Origin: Chitinophaga niastensis
GTDB taxonomy: Bacteria; Bacteroidota; Bacteroidia; Chitinophagales; Chitinophagaceae
Direction: 5' to 3'
Length of the DNA stretch: 39,377 bases
NCBI RefSeq assembly: GCF_003014755.1
Contig: NZ_PYAW01000013.1
Location: forward strand, 1-39,377
In this document: one piece after another, positions 16,803 to 26,137 of the stretch
Layout: each line of letters opens with the position of its first letter
Position numbering within the stretch: the stretch's first letter is position 1
Notes under the pieces: generated by a model
What the model saw: only the letters and a program-made list of their open reading frames with translations
Database searches by the model: none
What the model was told of the DNA's origin: nothing
Position numbers and translations under genes: made by a program

Positions 16803-19800
16803 ATGAGAAAAGTTTTACTCTTCGCAACAGCATTGTTGTGCAGCACTGTATTGTTTGCCCAGGATTACTGGAGACCACACACAGATGGCGCCAGGATTAC
16901 TACCGACAAAGCCATAGCCCGGCTTGCATTTCCGACTGACTTCAAATTATTTGACCTGAATTTAGCTCCTTTGCGGAATGAAGTATTCAGAATTGTCGGT
17001 AATGCGTCAGCACATTCAACAATTATCTCTCTGCCCAATGCAGACGGACAAATTGAACAGTTCGAAATTATAGAAGCCTCCAATTTCGAGCCTGCATTGC
17101 AGGCTCGGTTTCCGGAAATAAGGGCATTCTCAGGAAAAGGCATTACGGATAAACATGCCACCGTAAAGCTGAGCATTTCTCCCCAGGGGATACAGGCAAT
17201 GGTCTTCCGTACGGAAAAGGACAATGAATTTATTGAACCTTATTCTGCTGACCACACTGTTTACACTGTATTCAAAAAACAACGGAAGACTTTACCATGG
17301 AAGTGCTCTACGCCGGAGCAAAAATTGGCAACTAATATAGGTAACCAGTTACCTAACAATACTGCAAGGTCAACCGGCGATGCAAAAACAATGCGGCTGG
17401 CTCAATCAGTTACTGCCGAATACTCTAATTATTTTGGGGCCACAAGCGCTTCACAGGTTGCATTGGTGCTGGCGGCTGTTAATGCTACGCTTACCCGTTG
17501 CAACGGTGTTTATGAAAAAGACCTGGCTATCCATCTTAACCTGATCGCGGCAACTACCAATGTGTTCTATTATAATCCTTCAACAGATCCATATTCCGAC
17601 GCCAGCACGGGCGCTGGTGGAGCGTGGAACGGCGAGTTACAGAGTACACTGACGAGTGTGATTGGTGAAGCAAATTATGATATTGGCCACCTGTTTGGCG
17701 CATCTGGCGGTGGCGGTAACGCCGGTTGTATAGGTTGCATTTGTGTTGACAATCAAAAAGGAAGTGGCTTTACTTCTCCTGCTGATGCTATTCCACAGGG
17801 AGATAACTTCGATATCGATTATGTAGTGCATGAAGTAGGGCATCAGTTCGGGGCTAACCATACTTTCTCCATGAGCAATGAAGGCACAGGCGTTAATGTG
17901 GAACCCGGTTCAGGTATAACTATTATGGGTTATGCCGGTATTACCGCCCAGAACATTGCTCCACATTCTATTGATATTTATCATGCCGCTTCCATTGCAC
18001 AAATACAGTCTAATCTTTCAGGCAAGACTTGCCCCATAACTATCGGTATAAATAACGCAACACCTGTTGTCAATGCCGGTGGTAATTTTACTATTCCTAT
18101 CAGCACCCCGTTTGCACTTACTGGTTCAGCTACTGATGCCACTGCCGGTAATGTGCTGACTTATTGCTGGGAACAAAATGATAATGCTTCCTCATCACAA
18201 ACAGGAACCAGTAGTGTGGCCAGCCCTACCAAAGCATCCGGCCCCAACTGGATATCATTTTCCCCCACCACATCACCAACAAGATATTTTCCCAAAATGG
18301 CGACCATTCTTGCAGGCGGTTTAGTGTCCGGTCCATTGCCAGGTGGCAGTGCGGGAGCCAATACAGAAGCATTGAGTTCCGTTTCAAGAACTTTGGGCTT
18401 CCGATTAACTGTAAGGGATAATGCTCCTTATAGTTCTACAGCACCTGTAACTATCGGGCAGACCAATTTTGCGGATATGACCGTAACCGTCAGCAATTCA
18501 TCAGGGCCTTTTGCCGTGACTGCTCCTAATACCGCTGTATCATGGGCCGGCAATTCATCACAAACTATAACATGGAGCGTAGCGAATACAACAGCGGCAC
18601 CTGTTAGTTGTGCCAATGTAAAAATATCCCTCTCTACAGACGGAGGCACTACATTCAGCCCATTACTGGCCAGCACACCTAATGACGGCAGTGAGGTGGT
18701 GACTATTCCTAATACACCCACTACAACAGCAAGAATAAAAGTAGAAGCTGTAGGAAATATTTTCTTTGATATTTCCAATACCAACTTCACTATTACATCC
18801 GGTTCATCCTGTGCTTCTCCGACCGGGTTAACTGCTTCCGCTATTGCTACTACATCGGCTACTGTAGGATGGACGGCAGTAAGCGGCGCTGTATCATATA
18901 ATGTGGATTATAAACCTACCGTATCTTCCACATGGATCAATGCTGCAACAGGAACAACAGCTACTTCTTTGGGCCTAACTGGTCTTACACCAGGAACTAC
19001 TTATGATTACAGGCTAAGAACTAATTGCGCCAGCGACAGCAGTTCTTATTCAGCTGCACAATTTACTACCACACCATTAGTCACTTGTGGTGCACCCACT
19101 GGATTAACCAGTTCAGCTGTAACAGCTACCGGGGCTACTGTTAGCTGGACAGCCGTAAGCGGTGCCTTGAGTTATGATGTAGATTATAAACTTAATTCAT
19201 CCACTACATGGATCAATGCCGCATCCGGAACCACTTCCACATCTGTTAGTTTAAGCGGATTAACATCGGCCACATTATATGATTGGAGAGTAAGAACAAA
19301 TTGTTCAGGTGGTAGCGGTACATATGCTGCTGCACAATTCACTACCTTAACGGCAACAGGTTGTGCAAGTCCATTGGATGTTTCCACCAATGGAACAATT
19401 GCCGGTGCCGCAACCATTCCATTTAATACCGATGTTACTGGTCTCATCAGCCCAAGTGGTGATATTGACAATTATAAATTTGTGATCACTACCAGAGGTA
19501 CTATTACTATAACATTGGGCACGTTGCCTGCCGATTATGACCTGAAACTGCTGAACAGCGCAGGTACACAGATCGCTATTTCACAGGCAGGTGGCACCAC
19601 CAGTGAAAGCATTAGCAGAACTGTTAGTCCGGGTACTTATTATGCACAGGTATATGGTTACAATGGGGCCAACAGTGCTACCTCCTGTTATACATTACGG
19701 GTACAATTAGGTACTGCCAGCCGCGGAAATGATCTTATTACCAGCAAAGTGCAAAAAGTAGATGTATACCCGAACCCTGCCAATAATGTAGTGAACATTA

Positions 19801-19988
19801 ACCTTACAGGTCTCACAGGAAAATCAGAAGTAAGTATGTTTGATGTGAATGGCCACCTGGTATTGCGTCGTGAAGTGAGCGCGGTTAACATGCAGCTTGA
19901 TATTTCTGCATTATCTCCAGGTGTTTATATAATGAGGATTAAGAATGGAGTAAAGGAAGTGAATATAACGAAGATCATTAAACAATAA
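16803..19988 (+). CDS. Secreted reprolysin-like metalloprotease with T9SS sorting domain
   Basis: 1061 residues. In order: signal peptide (MRKVLLFATALLCSTVLFAQ), a propeptide-like region to ~190, a zinc-metalloprotease domain with HEVGHQFGANH at 343-353 (the three His zinc ligands and catalytic Glu) and a Met-turn TIMGYAG near 375, an Ig-like region, two fibronectin type III domains (about 670-757 and 761-848) that are clearly duplicated, a PPC-type beta domain (854-970), and a type A T9SS C-terminal domain from ~985 (VDVYPNPANNVVNINLTGL). The protein should cross the outer membrane by type IX secretion and be released or attached to the cell surface to digest external protein. A terminator follows; it is a single-gene unit. 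Confidence 0.95.
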   Translation: MRKVLLFATALLCSTVLFAQDYWRPHTDGARITTDKAIARLAFPTDFKLFDLNLAPLRNEVFRIVGNASAHSTIISLPNADGQIEQFEIIEASNFEPALQARFPEIRAFSGKGITDKHATVKLSISPQGIQAMVFRTEKDNEFIEPYSADHTVYTVFKKQRKTLPWKCSTPEQKLATNIGNQLPNNTARSTGDAKTMRLAQSVTAEYSNYFGATSASQVALVLAAVNATLTRCNGVYEKDLAIHLNLIAATTNVFYYNPSTDPYSDASTGAGGAWNGELQSTLTSVIGEANYDIGHLFGASGGGGNAGCIGCICVDNQKGSGFTSPADAIPQGDNFDIDYVVHEVGHQFGANHTFSMSNEGTGVNVEPGSGITIMGYAGITAQNIAPHSIDIYHAASIAQIQSNLSGKTCPITIGINNATPVVNAGGNFTIPISTPFALTGSATDATAGNVLTYCWEQNDNASSSQTGTSSVASPTKASGPNWISFSPTTSPTRYFPKMATILAGGLVSGPLPGGSAGANTEALSSVSRTLGFRLTVRDNAPYSSTAPVTIGQTNFADMTVTVSNSSGPFAVTAPNTAVSWAGNSSQTITWSVANTTAAPVSCANVKISLSTDGGTTFSPLLASTPNDGSEVVTIPNTPTTTARIKVEAVGNIFFDISNTNFTITSGSSCASPTGLTASAIATTSATVGWTAVSGAVSYNVDYKPTVSSTWINAATGTTATSLGLTGLTPGTTYDYRLRTNCASDSSSYSAAQFTTTPLVTCGAPTGLTSSAVTATGATVSWTAVSGALSYDVDYKLNSSTTWINAASGTTSTSVSLSGLTSATLYDWRVRTNCSGGSGTYAAAQFTTLTATGCASPLDVSTNGTIAGAATIPFNTDVTGLISPSGDIDNYKFVITTRGTITITLGTLPADYDLKLLNSAGTQIAISQAGGTTSESISRTVSPGTYYAQVYGYNGANSATSCYTLRVQLGTASRGNDLITSKVQKVDVYPNPANNVVNINLTGLTGKSEVSMFDVNGHLVLRREVSAVNMQLDISALSPGVYIMRIKNGVKEVNITKIIKQ

Positions 19989-20015
19989 AGACAAATACAG
20001 AACCCGATACAGAAA

Positions 20016-20046
20016 AGCCAGTGCCTCTCCAGGTACTGGCTTCTTT
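20016..20046 (+). terminator. Terminator after the metalloprotease
   Basis: AAGCCAGTGCC and AGGTACTGGCTT pair (one G-T wobble) around a short loop, followed by a T-rich run (CTTTT). Confidence 0.8.
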
Positions 20047-20247
20047 TATTAAGATAAATTAATAAGATAACGTTATAAAACTCAATCGCCCCGAAACCTG
20101 GCTGAAATAGCCTGATTTATCATCCATACCATCTTTTGATGCGAAAAATGGTAAACCGCTGATCAATCCTGTCATATACTACAGGTTGTTAAATTTAAAT
20201 AGTAACAGTAAGTAGTGCAATTACAACTAATAGGTTCCACTTTTTTG

Positions 20248-20278
20248 TTGGTTCTGGGAATGAAGCAGAATATCTTTG
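20248..20278 (+). promoter_or_regulatory. Bacteroidota-type promoter for the HTH-pentapeptide gene
   Basis: TTG at 20248-20250, 20 bases, then TATCTTTG at 20271-20278. This matches the known Bacteroidota primary sigma consensus (TTG, 19-21 bp, TAnnTTTG) exactly. Transcription would begin near 20283, which supports the ATG at 20309 as the start. Confidence 0.75.
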
Positions 20279-20308
20279 CAGTATCGAAAAAATAAAAAGA
20301 TATTATAT

Positions 20309-21238
20309 ATGGATACCAAGATAATCGGTGGCAAAATTGCCAAGGCACGAAAGGCGATAGGTATGTCTCAGGCGCGGCTTGCTCAACATCTATTTATTAG
20401 CCCCCAGGCAGTTGGGAAATGGGAACGTGGAGAATCAATGCCAGATATCACTACTTTTAACCGTCTTGCGGAGATGCTGGGTGTTGACCTTAATTATTTT
20501 TCAGAAAGCGCACAAGCTGCGTCCAATGAAATGTCACCTGTTGAATCTTTCGTTAAGCAACCGGCAAAGGAGGTCGACAATCTCTCACGTTCCCTGGAGC
20601 GGCAAGTGCGGATAGACCTCACTGCGATCGATCTGCAAAAGAGTGACTTCGCAGGCGTTATTTTACACAAAGGAAAATTCAAAGTGAGCTCGTTGCGCGG
20701 AGCCAACTTTGCAGGCGCTGACTTAACCGGTAGTTCATTTGAAGTCCTTGATGCGCGGGAAGCCAATTTTGACGGCGCCAATCTGACAGACTGTGACTTT
20801 TCCGTCACTGACCTTACGGATGCAAGCTTCCGTAAATCCATCCTTGTACGCACCACCCTGAACATGTCGGGACAAGGTGCGAAGTTCATAGATGTAACCC
20901 TGATCGATGTCAATCTAACCAAGACCGACCTCAGAAAAACAATCTTTGAGAACTGTATTTTTAACGGCGTTGATTTCAATTATTGTGATCTGCAAGGGAT
21001 CTGTTTTGACGGGCAGACCTTCATCGGTGTCAAGTTCGACAAGTCTGCACTGAAAGACGTATCGTTTAGAGGAGCGACACTCAGGAACGTATCATTCACG
21101 CTGCCTTTTTCCCTGACAAATAAATCATACATCGCTATCAAAACCACCTGCTTTGACGGCGCAACGATGGATAAGCTAACCTATGCTGCGCTTAAAGGCC
21201 TACGCGTCATCGATCTATCAAAAGTTACAGTTATATAA
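20309..21238 (+). CDS. XRE-type HTH regulator fused to pentapeptide repeats
   Basis: 309 residues from the ATG at 20309; the frame is open from 20276 but the promoter -7 box at 20271-20278 lies there. Residues ~5-60 are a Cro/C1-type HTH (IGMSQARLAQHLFISPQAVG, then KWERGESMPD). Residues ~95-240 are pentapeptide repeats of the A(D/N)LxX kind: LRGANFAGADLTGSSFE, REANFDGANLTDCDF, VTDLTDASFRKS, continuing to TCFDGATMDK near the end. Pentapeptide repeats fold as a right-handed beta helix that can mimic DNA or serve as a binding face. The fusion may be a regulator whose repeat domain binds a protein partner; some pentapeptide proteins protect gyrase, but no Qnr or MfpA identity is claimed. Confidence 0.85.
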   Translation: MDTKIIGGKIAKARKAIGMSQARLAQHLFISPQAVGKWERGESMPDITTFNRLAEMLGVDLNYFSESAQAASNEMSPVESFVKQPAKEVDNLSRSLERQVRIDLTAIDLQKSDFAGVILHKGKFKVSSLRGANFAGADLTGSSFEVLDAREANFDGANLTDCDFSVTDLTDASFRKSILVRTTLNMSGQGAKFIDVTLIDVNLTKTDLRKTIFENCIFNGVDFNYCDLQGICFDGQTFIGVKFDKSALKDVSFRGATLRNVSFTLPFSLTNKSYIAIKTTCFDGATMDKLTYAALKGLRVIDLSKVTVI

Positions 21239-21398
21239 AAAAGGAGTAAATGCCAAACTGTAAGTACCCCATTTAGGTGACAGTGGTTATTTGGACTTTT
21301 TCCATTTTCTGGAGTTGAATTGTTCATTCACATGGTGCGAGGTGATTCAAAGATTCATGTGGAATTGGCGAAATTTTAACCGAAGATAAAAGTATCCT

Positions 21399-21763
21399 TC
21401 AACAACTATTTGAAAAAGTGTATGGTAAATGGATCACTTCGCATAATGTCCGCGAGTGTTCCGTAATTCCTGAAAAGGAATTTTTCACGGATTGCGCTGT
21501 TATCCGTTTACCAGATGCAACTAAATGGCTGTAATGTCTGTGTAGATTGGCTTTCAGGGTCACCAACCGCCGGTTAATTGCTTGCGTTTCTTCGGGATTT
21601 CCTTTTACGGATTGAGTAGCCGTGTTCCATGATTCGGGGGCTACATATTGATACGTGGAAAGTTCTACACGTTTGTCGCCAACGCTAAGGCGAAGGTAAA
21701 CAGCGGGTTTGTTGTTTTTAGAGCGGCTTTTGTTAAGCCAGAAAAGAATAGAAAAACCGACAT
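21399..21763 (-). pseudogene. Tyrosine integrase N-terminal remnant
   Basis: Minus-strand reading begins FSILFWLNKSRSKNNKPAVY, LRLSVGDKRVELSTYQYVAP, then ESWNTATQSVKGNPEETQAI and SGKRITAQSVKNSFSGITEH, ending at a stop at 21399-21401. This is the arm-type DNA-binding domain and the start of the SAM-like domain of a Bacteroidota phage-type integrase. There is no in-frame ATG and similarity is lost (probable frameshift) below ~21450. The rest of the gene is absent here. An open reading on the plus strand over the same bases is only its complement. Confidence 0.85.
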
Positions 21764-21775
21764 GTCCTGTCCAAC

Positions 21776-22271
21776 ACTTGTTTTAAGTTAACCAAAATTG
21801 TTTCAACTTCACTTATCCTGACATCACTTAACATTGATCAAACGCAATACAGTATAACATTCAAGACCGGTGACGGTTAGCACAATTTAATAATTATCCT
21901 GCTAACCTCAACGCTCACTTTTCTATCCTTATCTATCTTTTCACAACTTTACCACTAAAAACAAAAAAACCTTGTAGAATCAGCTTCTACAAGGTTTTAA
22001 TTACGTCAGAGTATTTACTTTTACTCCTGATGGTGATCCCGGTCGGACAATTCTCGAACCATTTCCTCAAAAATTTAAAGTTATTGGCTGACCTAATACT
22101 ATTAAAATAGTTTACTTCAAAGAACCTTGCTTTACGAAACTGGGGTTATAAAAACAAAAACAATGATGATACCAGTGCAAAAGATATCTTAAAAGCCACA
22201 TAAACCTTACGATCTATGTGGCTCTAATACCGCAATTCCCTGCTACCCAAATCAACATAAATTTACAAACC
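21776..22271. other. Intergenic region with one terminator
   Basis: Non-coding. Apart from the hairpin at 21966-21998 no gene is seen. A short plus-strand reading around 22020-22090 (TFTPDGDPGRTILEPFPQKF) looks like a protein tail but cannot be placed. Confidence 0.4.
21966..21998. terminator. Bidirectional hairpin terminator
   Basis: AAAACCTTGTAGAA and TTCTACAAGGTTTT form a perfect 14-bp stem around a 5-base loop, with T-rich ends in both directions. Confidence 0.85.
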
Positions 22272-23273
22272 TCACCATAAAGGATACCCCTCATTCGTCC
22301 AGGCATTCGTGATAAGATCACCCTGTACATGGTGATAAATAGAACCATTTATCGTAAAACTCCAGTAACTATTATCTGATAAACGTCTCGTGCCGGAAAA
22401 CCTTGCCAGTGTTAGCACATAATCACTATTGACAATAGTGCTCACATTACTTAAATTAAAACTAGGCCCTACTAGATAAGAGCCTTGCAGCGGAAGTTCG
22501 GGGTCAACTATCAACGCGCTGCCATTCACATTCACGGTAATCTCTCTGTAATCTCCGGCAGGCAGCCAACCAAGTAAGGGCAATTTTTCAAGCTTTATCC
22601 GGAGGTAAGCATAAGCCGTCCAGGTGATAGGGTTGCCCAGATAATAACCATCAAAGAAAGAAACTATTTCATGCACATATTTCCTGCGAGCATTAATACT
22701 TCCTGAACCATTTATTCCAAATTCCCGCTGTTGCCTCGCATCAAGGTTATTCATACCGATGTTGATCGTTTCCGTCTGTACCTTACTTTTAATCTTTACC
22801 AGGTCGGTAGCAAGAGATTTGTTAATAGCAGAAGGCTGCTGTTTGATAGCATTCAGTTCCGCTTCCTGAGCAGCCGGAATAAAATACTTCCTTCCATGAT
22901 GATACCAGATGATTTCATCGCCAATTTTTACTTCTCCCTTTGAATTCAAAGCATACAGAAAACCTGGAGGAAAGTTGAAATTGAGCAGGTCTGTTATCGT
23001 TTCGGACGTCCCCGTTGCGCTACTGGAATAATCCCGCCGAAAGGCTGATAGAAGTGATTGAAACCCTTCCCGGTCATCTGATAAAGAAGACGTTGCCGCT
23101 TTATCAATGTAATTATAATACGCAGTATGTGAACTGAAAACAAGCCGTCCATTTTCAATCAACGGCATTTGTTGAGCCACTAAGCCGGGTCCTTCCGATT
23201 GTTTGCGGCAGGAAGTAAATACCAGAAAAATACAGATAATAAAGGCAGTAACTAAAATAAGGGATGATCTCAT
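22272..23273 (-). CDS. Lipoprotein of unknown function, 333 aa
   Basis: 333 residues from the ATG at 23273; a longer frame to 23342 lacks a signal-peptide start. MRSSLILVTAFIICIFLVFT is a signal peptide ending in a lipobox (VFTSC, C22). The mature protein has a helical N-terminal part (FSSHTAYYNYIDKAA, EGFQSLLSAFRRDY), a short domain around NSKGEVKIGDEIIWYHHGRK and a strand-rich C-terminal half (WTAYAYLRIKLEKLPLLGWL, YREITVNVNGS). I do not recognise a family; Bacteroidota encode many such surface or periplasmic lipoproteins. No catalytic motif is visible. It stands alone. Confidence 0.75.
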   Translation of the reverse strand: MRSSLILVTAFIICIFLVFTSCRKQSEGPGLVAQQMPLIENGRLVFSSHTAYYNYIDKAATSSLSDDREGFQSLLSAFRRDYSSSATGTSETITDLLNFNFPPGFLYALNSKGEVKIGDEIIWYHHGRKYFIPAAQEAELNAIKQQPSAINKSLATDLVKIKSKVQTETINIGMNNLDARQQREFGINGSGSINARRKYVHEIVSFFDGYYLGNPITWTAYAYLRIKLEKLPLLGWLPAGDYREITVNVNGSALIVDPELPLQGSYLVGPSFNLSNVSTIVNSDYVLTLARFSGTRRLSDNSYWSFTINGSIYHHVQGDLITNAWTNEGYPLW

Positions 23274-23485
23274 AATGTAGGATTTAAAAATCAATAGATA
23301 GCTGATATCTGGGGGGATACCAGAAGTGAATGGATAGTTCAAACTATAATTACTTGCTAATAAACAATGTTGGCTGATTCGTGCATGGGATAACAGTTTT
23401 GAGGGTTAAAAAATTAAAGGCACATCAGATTAAATATACAATTATTAATTAAGAAATAAGCATTAACGATATTCCACTTTACACC

Positions 23486-23860
23486 ATGGACTTGGGATAT
23501 TTAGACAAAGAAATAAGTTCATCCGACTACCGCGAGATTAAAAATCGCTATGAACCGGAAATACAAAAGCTATTAAGCAAAAAACAGGAGTTACTGAAAG
23601 TTAGCGACAACTTGATGCAGTATGTCATGGATGCAACACAAGTATTGCGAGATCTGCCACAGTTCTACAAAAACGCTACTTTATCTGTACAGCAACAAAT
23701 CATTGGTTCGATCTATCTTGAAAAAATAACTTTTGAAGAAAATGGTTATCGAACCAATAAGATCAATGAAGTGGTTGAATTGATATGTAGGCCGGACGGG
23801 CATTTGCTTGAAATGAAACAGGACAGGTTGCTAGAATTAGCAACCTGTCCTACTTGGTGA
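23486..23860 (+). pseudogene. Serine recombinase C-terminal remnant
   Basis: About 124 residues: DLGYLDKEISSSDYREIKNR, a coiled-coil (YEPEIQKLLSKKQELLKVSD), then LPQFYKNATLSVQQQIIGSI and YLEKITFEENGYRTNKINEV. This is the C-terminal coiled-coil region of large serine recombinases found in Bacteroidota. The catalytic resolvase domain and the zinc ribbon are missing, and an in-frame stop lies just upstream, so it is inactive. It marks another lost element. Confidence 0.8.
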
Positions 23861-24095
23861 TCCCCTTGGGACTATATCAAAGGCTTATAAACCGCCGCTT
23901 ACATGGTATTAAAAAGGTACTGTATCCTTTTTTGTATCCTTTTGGATTAGCTTATTTTAATTGGATTTGTAAGAACTTAAACTCCTTACAAAGATACGAA
24001 AACCCTTGCTAAATCAGCATAAATAAGGCTAAAATATATTCCTACAATATAACAGTAACCTATATACGTTTAATACAGGTTGGGAACCGGGAGTA

Positions 24096-24311
24096 TCAAT
24101 ACATGAGAAACTGAGTGACTAGCCCCTCCTCTATTCCTGTAAATTGGCAAAACTCTACTACAGTCACCAGATCACCCCTCTTTTTACCGTTGGCCTCGCG
24201 GATCTGCTGCAGCATCTTCCTGGCGGTCCGCTCACTCCTACCGGTAATATTCCTAATGTCTTTTGCGTAAATCACTATGCGATTAGGTATTAATATGTGC
24301 GAATTCGGCAT
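24096..24311 (-). CDS. Small helix-turn-helix protein
   Basis: 71 residues. NRIVIYAKDIRNITGRSERT followed by ARKMLQQIREANGKKRGD has the helix-turn-helix and basic tail of small DNA-binding proteins, with VTVVEFCQFTGIEEGLVTQF as a second helical pair. Similar short proteins are common in Bacteroidota accessory DNA. It faces away from the 258-aa gene, and the shared 142-base spacer could hold both promoters. A regulator role is inference. Confidence 0.65.
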   Translation of the reverse strand: MPNSHILIPNRIVIYAKDIRNITGRSERTARKMLQQIREANGKKRGDLVTVVEFCQFTGIEEGLVTQFLMY

Positions 24312-24453
24312 AATCGGAATGGAAATTTTGTTGAGCTAAAATGCCGGCTTAGTTTGGTGTGGTTAAATGCAAATTTACTGCATCCTGCGCAGATGTGAGC
24401 CTAACGGGCTTGGCTATGTGAAAGCCCCTATCGTTCCTTAAAATTGTTTTCAA

Positions 24454-25230
24454 ATGGCAAAACAAAATGGAATCGTCCCTTTGAAAGGGACCATCGGTAA
24501 CATTACCTTTTATAAGTCTAAGGCCGGCCATCTGGCCCGTGGGAAAGGTGGTGTGGATGGAAGTCGTATTGCTAATGATGCCGCCTTTGTCCGTACACGG
24601 GAGAATGGAGCGGAATTTGGCAGGGCCGGTAAAGCCGGTAAGTTACTGAGAACTGCCTTCAGGGCTATGCTGTTAAATGCCAGTGATAGTTATCTGACGT
24701 CCCGGCTAACCCGTGATATGTTGAAGGTAATTCAAGCCGATGCCAAGAGTGTTCGCGGTCAACGCAATGTTATTGATGGTGAGGCTGAGCTCCTGAGTGG
24801 GTTTGAGTTCAACATCAATGCGCGGCTGGCCGGTACCCTGTTTGCACCGTATACCGCGGCCATTGACAGAGCGACCGGCATTCTCAAAGTTGATATTCCA
24901 GCCTTCATACCTGTTAACATGGTAGCGGCGCCAGGTGGTGCCACCCATTTTAAAATTCTGGCTGCCGGTGCGGAGATCGATTTCGAGGCCGAAACTTTTG
25001 TCAACGGCAATGCTGCAAGCGCTGAACTGGCCATCGATGCCACCCCAACGGCTGTGATGAATCTATCCGTGAATGTGACAGCCAACAGCACAAAACCGCT
25101 GTTTCTTGCTCTCGGCGTAGAATTCTATCAGCAGGTTAACGGAGCGCTGTACAGCCTTAAAAACGGGGCTTTCAATGCCCTGGCGTTGGTGAGTATTTCC
25201 GGTATACCGGCGGCACCTGGTGGAGTATAA
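24454..25230 (+). CDS. Bacteroidota-specific protein of unknown function, 258 aa
   Basis: 258 residues. The N-terminus is basic and Gly-rich (KQNGIVPLKGTIGNITFYKS, then GHLARGKGGVDGSRIANDAA), followed by RTRENGAEFGRAGKAGKLLR and a strand-rich C-terminal half with VEFYQQVNGALYSLKNGAFN near the end. I have seen this overall pattern (GTIGN start, TRENGAEF, LKNGAFNAL end) as a recurring Bacteroidota family, related in style to DUF6266 proteins, with no known role. No signal peptide. The small membrane-protein gene 50 bases downstream is probably cotranscribed. Self-assembly or a structural role is possible but unproven. Confidence 0.75.
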   Translation: MAKQNGIVPLKGTIGNITFYKSKAGHLARGKGGVDGSRIANDAAFVRTRENGAEFGRAGKAGKLLRTAFRAMLLNASDSYLTSRLTRDMLKVIQADAKSVRGQRNVIDGEAELLSGFEFNINARLAGTLFAPYTAAIDRATGILKVDIPAFIPVNMVAAPGGATHFKILAAGAEIDFEAETFVNGNAASAELAIDATPTAVMNLSVNVTANSTKPLFLALGVEFYQQVNGALYSLKNGAFNALALVSISGIPAAPGGV

Positions 25231-25280
25231 TAAATAAATTGGTCGTCATGGCCAGATCTTTTAACTTCTAAAAAGCGTGT

Positions 25281-25490
25281 ATGAAACTTATACAACGTCT
25301 CTCTGCATCAACACCCCCTTTTTTTAGTAAGGTGCGCAATATAGGCTTGATCCTGACCGCGATAAGTGGCGCTCTGATGGGGATTCCGGCAATTCCGGCG
25401 ATCATTATCAAAGTAGCCGGTTACTTGGCTGTTGCCGGTACAGTGATGAGCGGTGTGAGTCAGGCAGCAGTTGAAAAAGAAGGCGGTTAG
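25281..25490 (+). CDS. Small membrane protein, holin-like in shape
   Basis: 69 residues with two hydrophobic segments: NIGLILTAISGALMGIPAI and PAIIIKVAGYLAVAGTVMSG, a short turn between them, and a charged tail (EKEGG). Size and topology resemble small holins or type I-like toxins, but similarity cannot be shown by eye. It follows the 258-aa gene by 50 bases and precedes a terminator, so the two form a likely operon. Confidence 0.65.
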   Translation: MKLIQRLSASTPPFFSKVRNIGLILTAISGALMGIPAIPAIIIKVAGYLAVAGTVMSGVSQAAVEKEGG

Positions 25491-25551
25491 TCCGCCGTTA
25501 AATAGTCTCCGGCCAAAGGTGTGGTTACCTTACGGATTGTTTGGTGTAAAG

Positions 25552-25578
25552 GCTCTCGCTAAATGCGGGAGCTTTTTT
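25552..25578 (+). terminator. Terminator after the small membrane protein gene
   Basis: GCTCTCGC and GCGGGAGC pair (one G-T wobble) around TAAAT, followed by TTTTTT. It lies between converging genes and overlaps the end of the XRE gene. Confidence 0.85.
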
Positions 25579-25912
25579 ATCCAATCAGGGATTGCAACTT
25601 TGCCTTTGTACTAAAGGCTTCAATAACTGCAACTACATGCGCTTTATCTTCCGGCAGCAGGTTATCAAACTGTTTTAATTGCACAGGAATTTCGTTTAGA
25701 TCATCGATATCTTTAGGTATCCCATTAATAAGATGATCCAGAGAAACATTAAGCGCTTTGGCCATCTTGGATGCAACATCTATTGATGGCGTTATAGTAT
25801 CCCGCTCATATTTACTCACAATATCTCCGCTTGTACCTATAAGATCTCCAAGTTCTGTTTGCTTTAATTTTCTTTGCTTACGCAAAATGGTTACACGTTC
25901 TCCAAAAGTCAT
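25577..25912 (-). CDS. XRE-family transcriptional regulator
   Basis: 111 residues. A Cro/C1-type HTH occupies ~1-62: ERVTILRKQRKLKQTELGDL, IGTSGDIVSKYERDTITPSI, KMAKALNVSLDHLING. The C-terminal helix (LPEDKAHVVAVIEAFSTKAK) is a probable dimer region, common in short phage-type repressors. It is divergent from the SymE-like gene across a 225-base AT-rich spacer and may repress both (inference). Confidence 0.85.
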   Translation of the reverse strand: MTFGERVTILRKQRKLKQTELGDLIGTSGDIVSKYERDTITPSIDVASKMAKALNVSLDHLINGIPKDIDDLNEIPVQLKQFDNLLPEDKAHVVAVIEAFSTKAKLQSLIG

Positions 25913-26088
25913 AGCGTTCTATTGATTTATCAAAATAGAATTTTAGTTCACTTTAAATCTATGAATAAGAAATAACATAACAATTAAATTAAACATTACT
26001 TTAATGTAAATAGAAGTATAATGCTAATTATATGCCTATTAATTTGACAATTAAAAGACATATAATTCTAATATTCGACCAATAAAAC

Positions 26089-26119
26089 TTGTTTTACACT
26101 AGAATTATAACTATATTTA
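26089..26119 (+). promoter_or_regulatory. Likely promoter of the SymE-like gene
   Basis: TTG at 26089-26091, 20 bases, then TATATTTA at 26112-26119, one base off the TAnnTTTG consensus. Upstream, ATTATATG (26027-26034) and CATATAAT (26059-26066) form an inverted repeat that could be an operator for the divergent XRE regulator. Confidence 0.5.
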
Positions 26120-26137
26120 TGGAACAATAACGCTAAT

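Noticed and set aside
21340..21534. Plus-strand reading (SILQQLFEKVYGKWITSH) that looks protein-like
   Set aside because: It is the complement of the minus-strand integrase N-terminal remnant, which has clear family motifs.
22030..22060. tRNA 3-prime end on the minus strand (GGTTCGAG followed by GGGATCACCA), with a similar GGTGATCCCC at 23858
   Set aside because: No T-stem pairing and no anticodon or acceptor arm upstream; at most a decayed attachment site.
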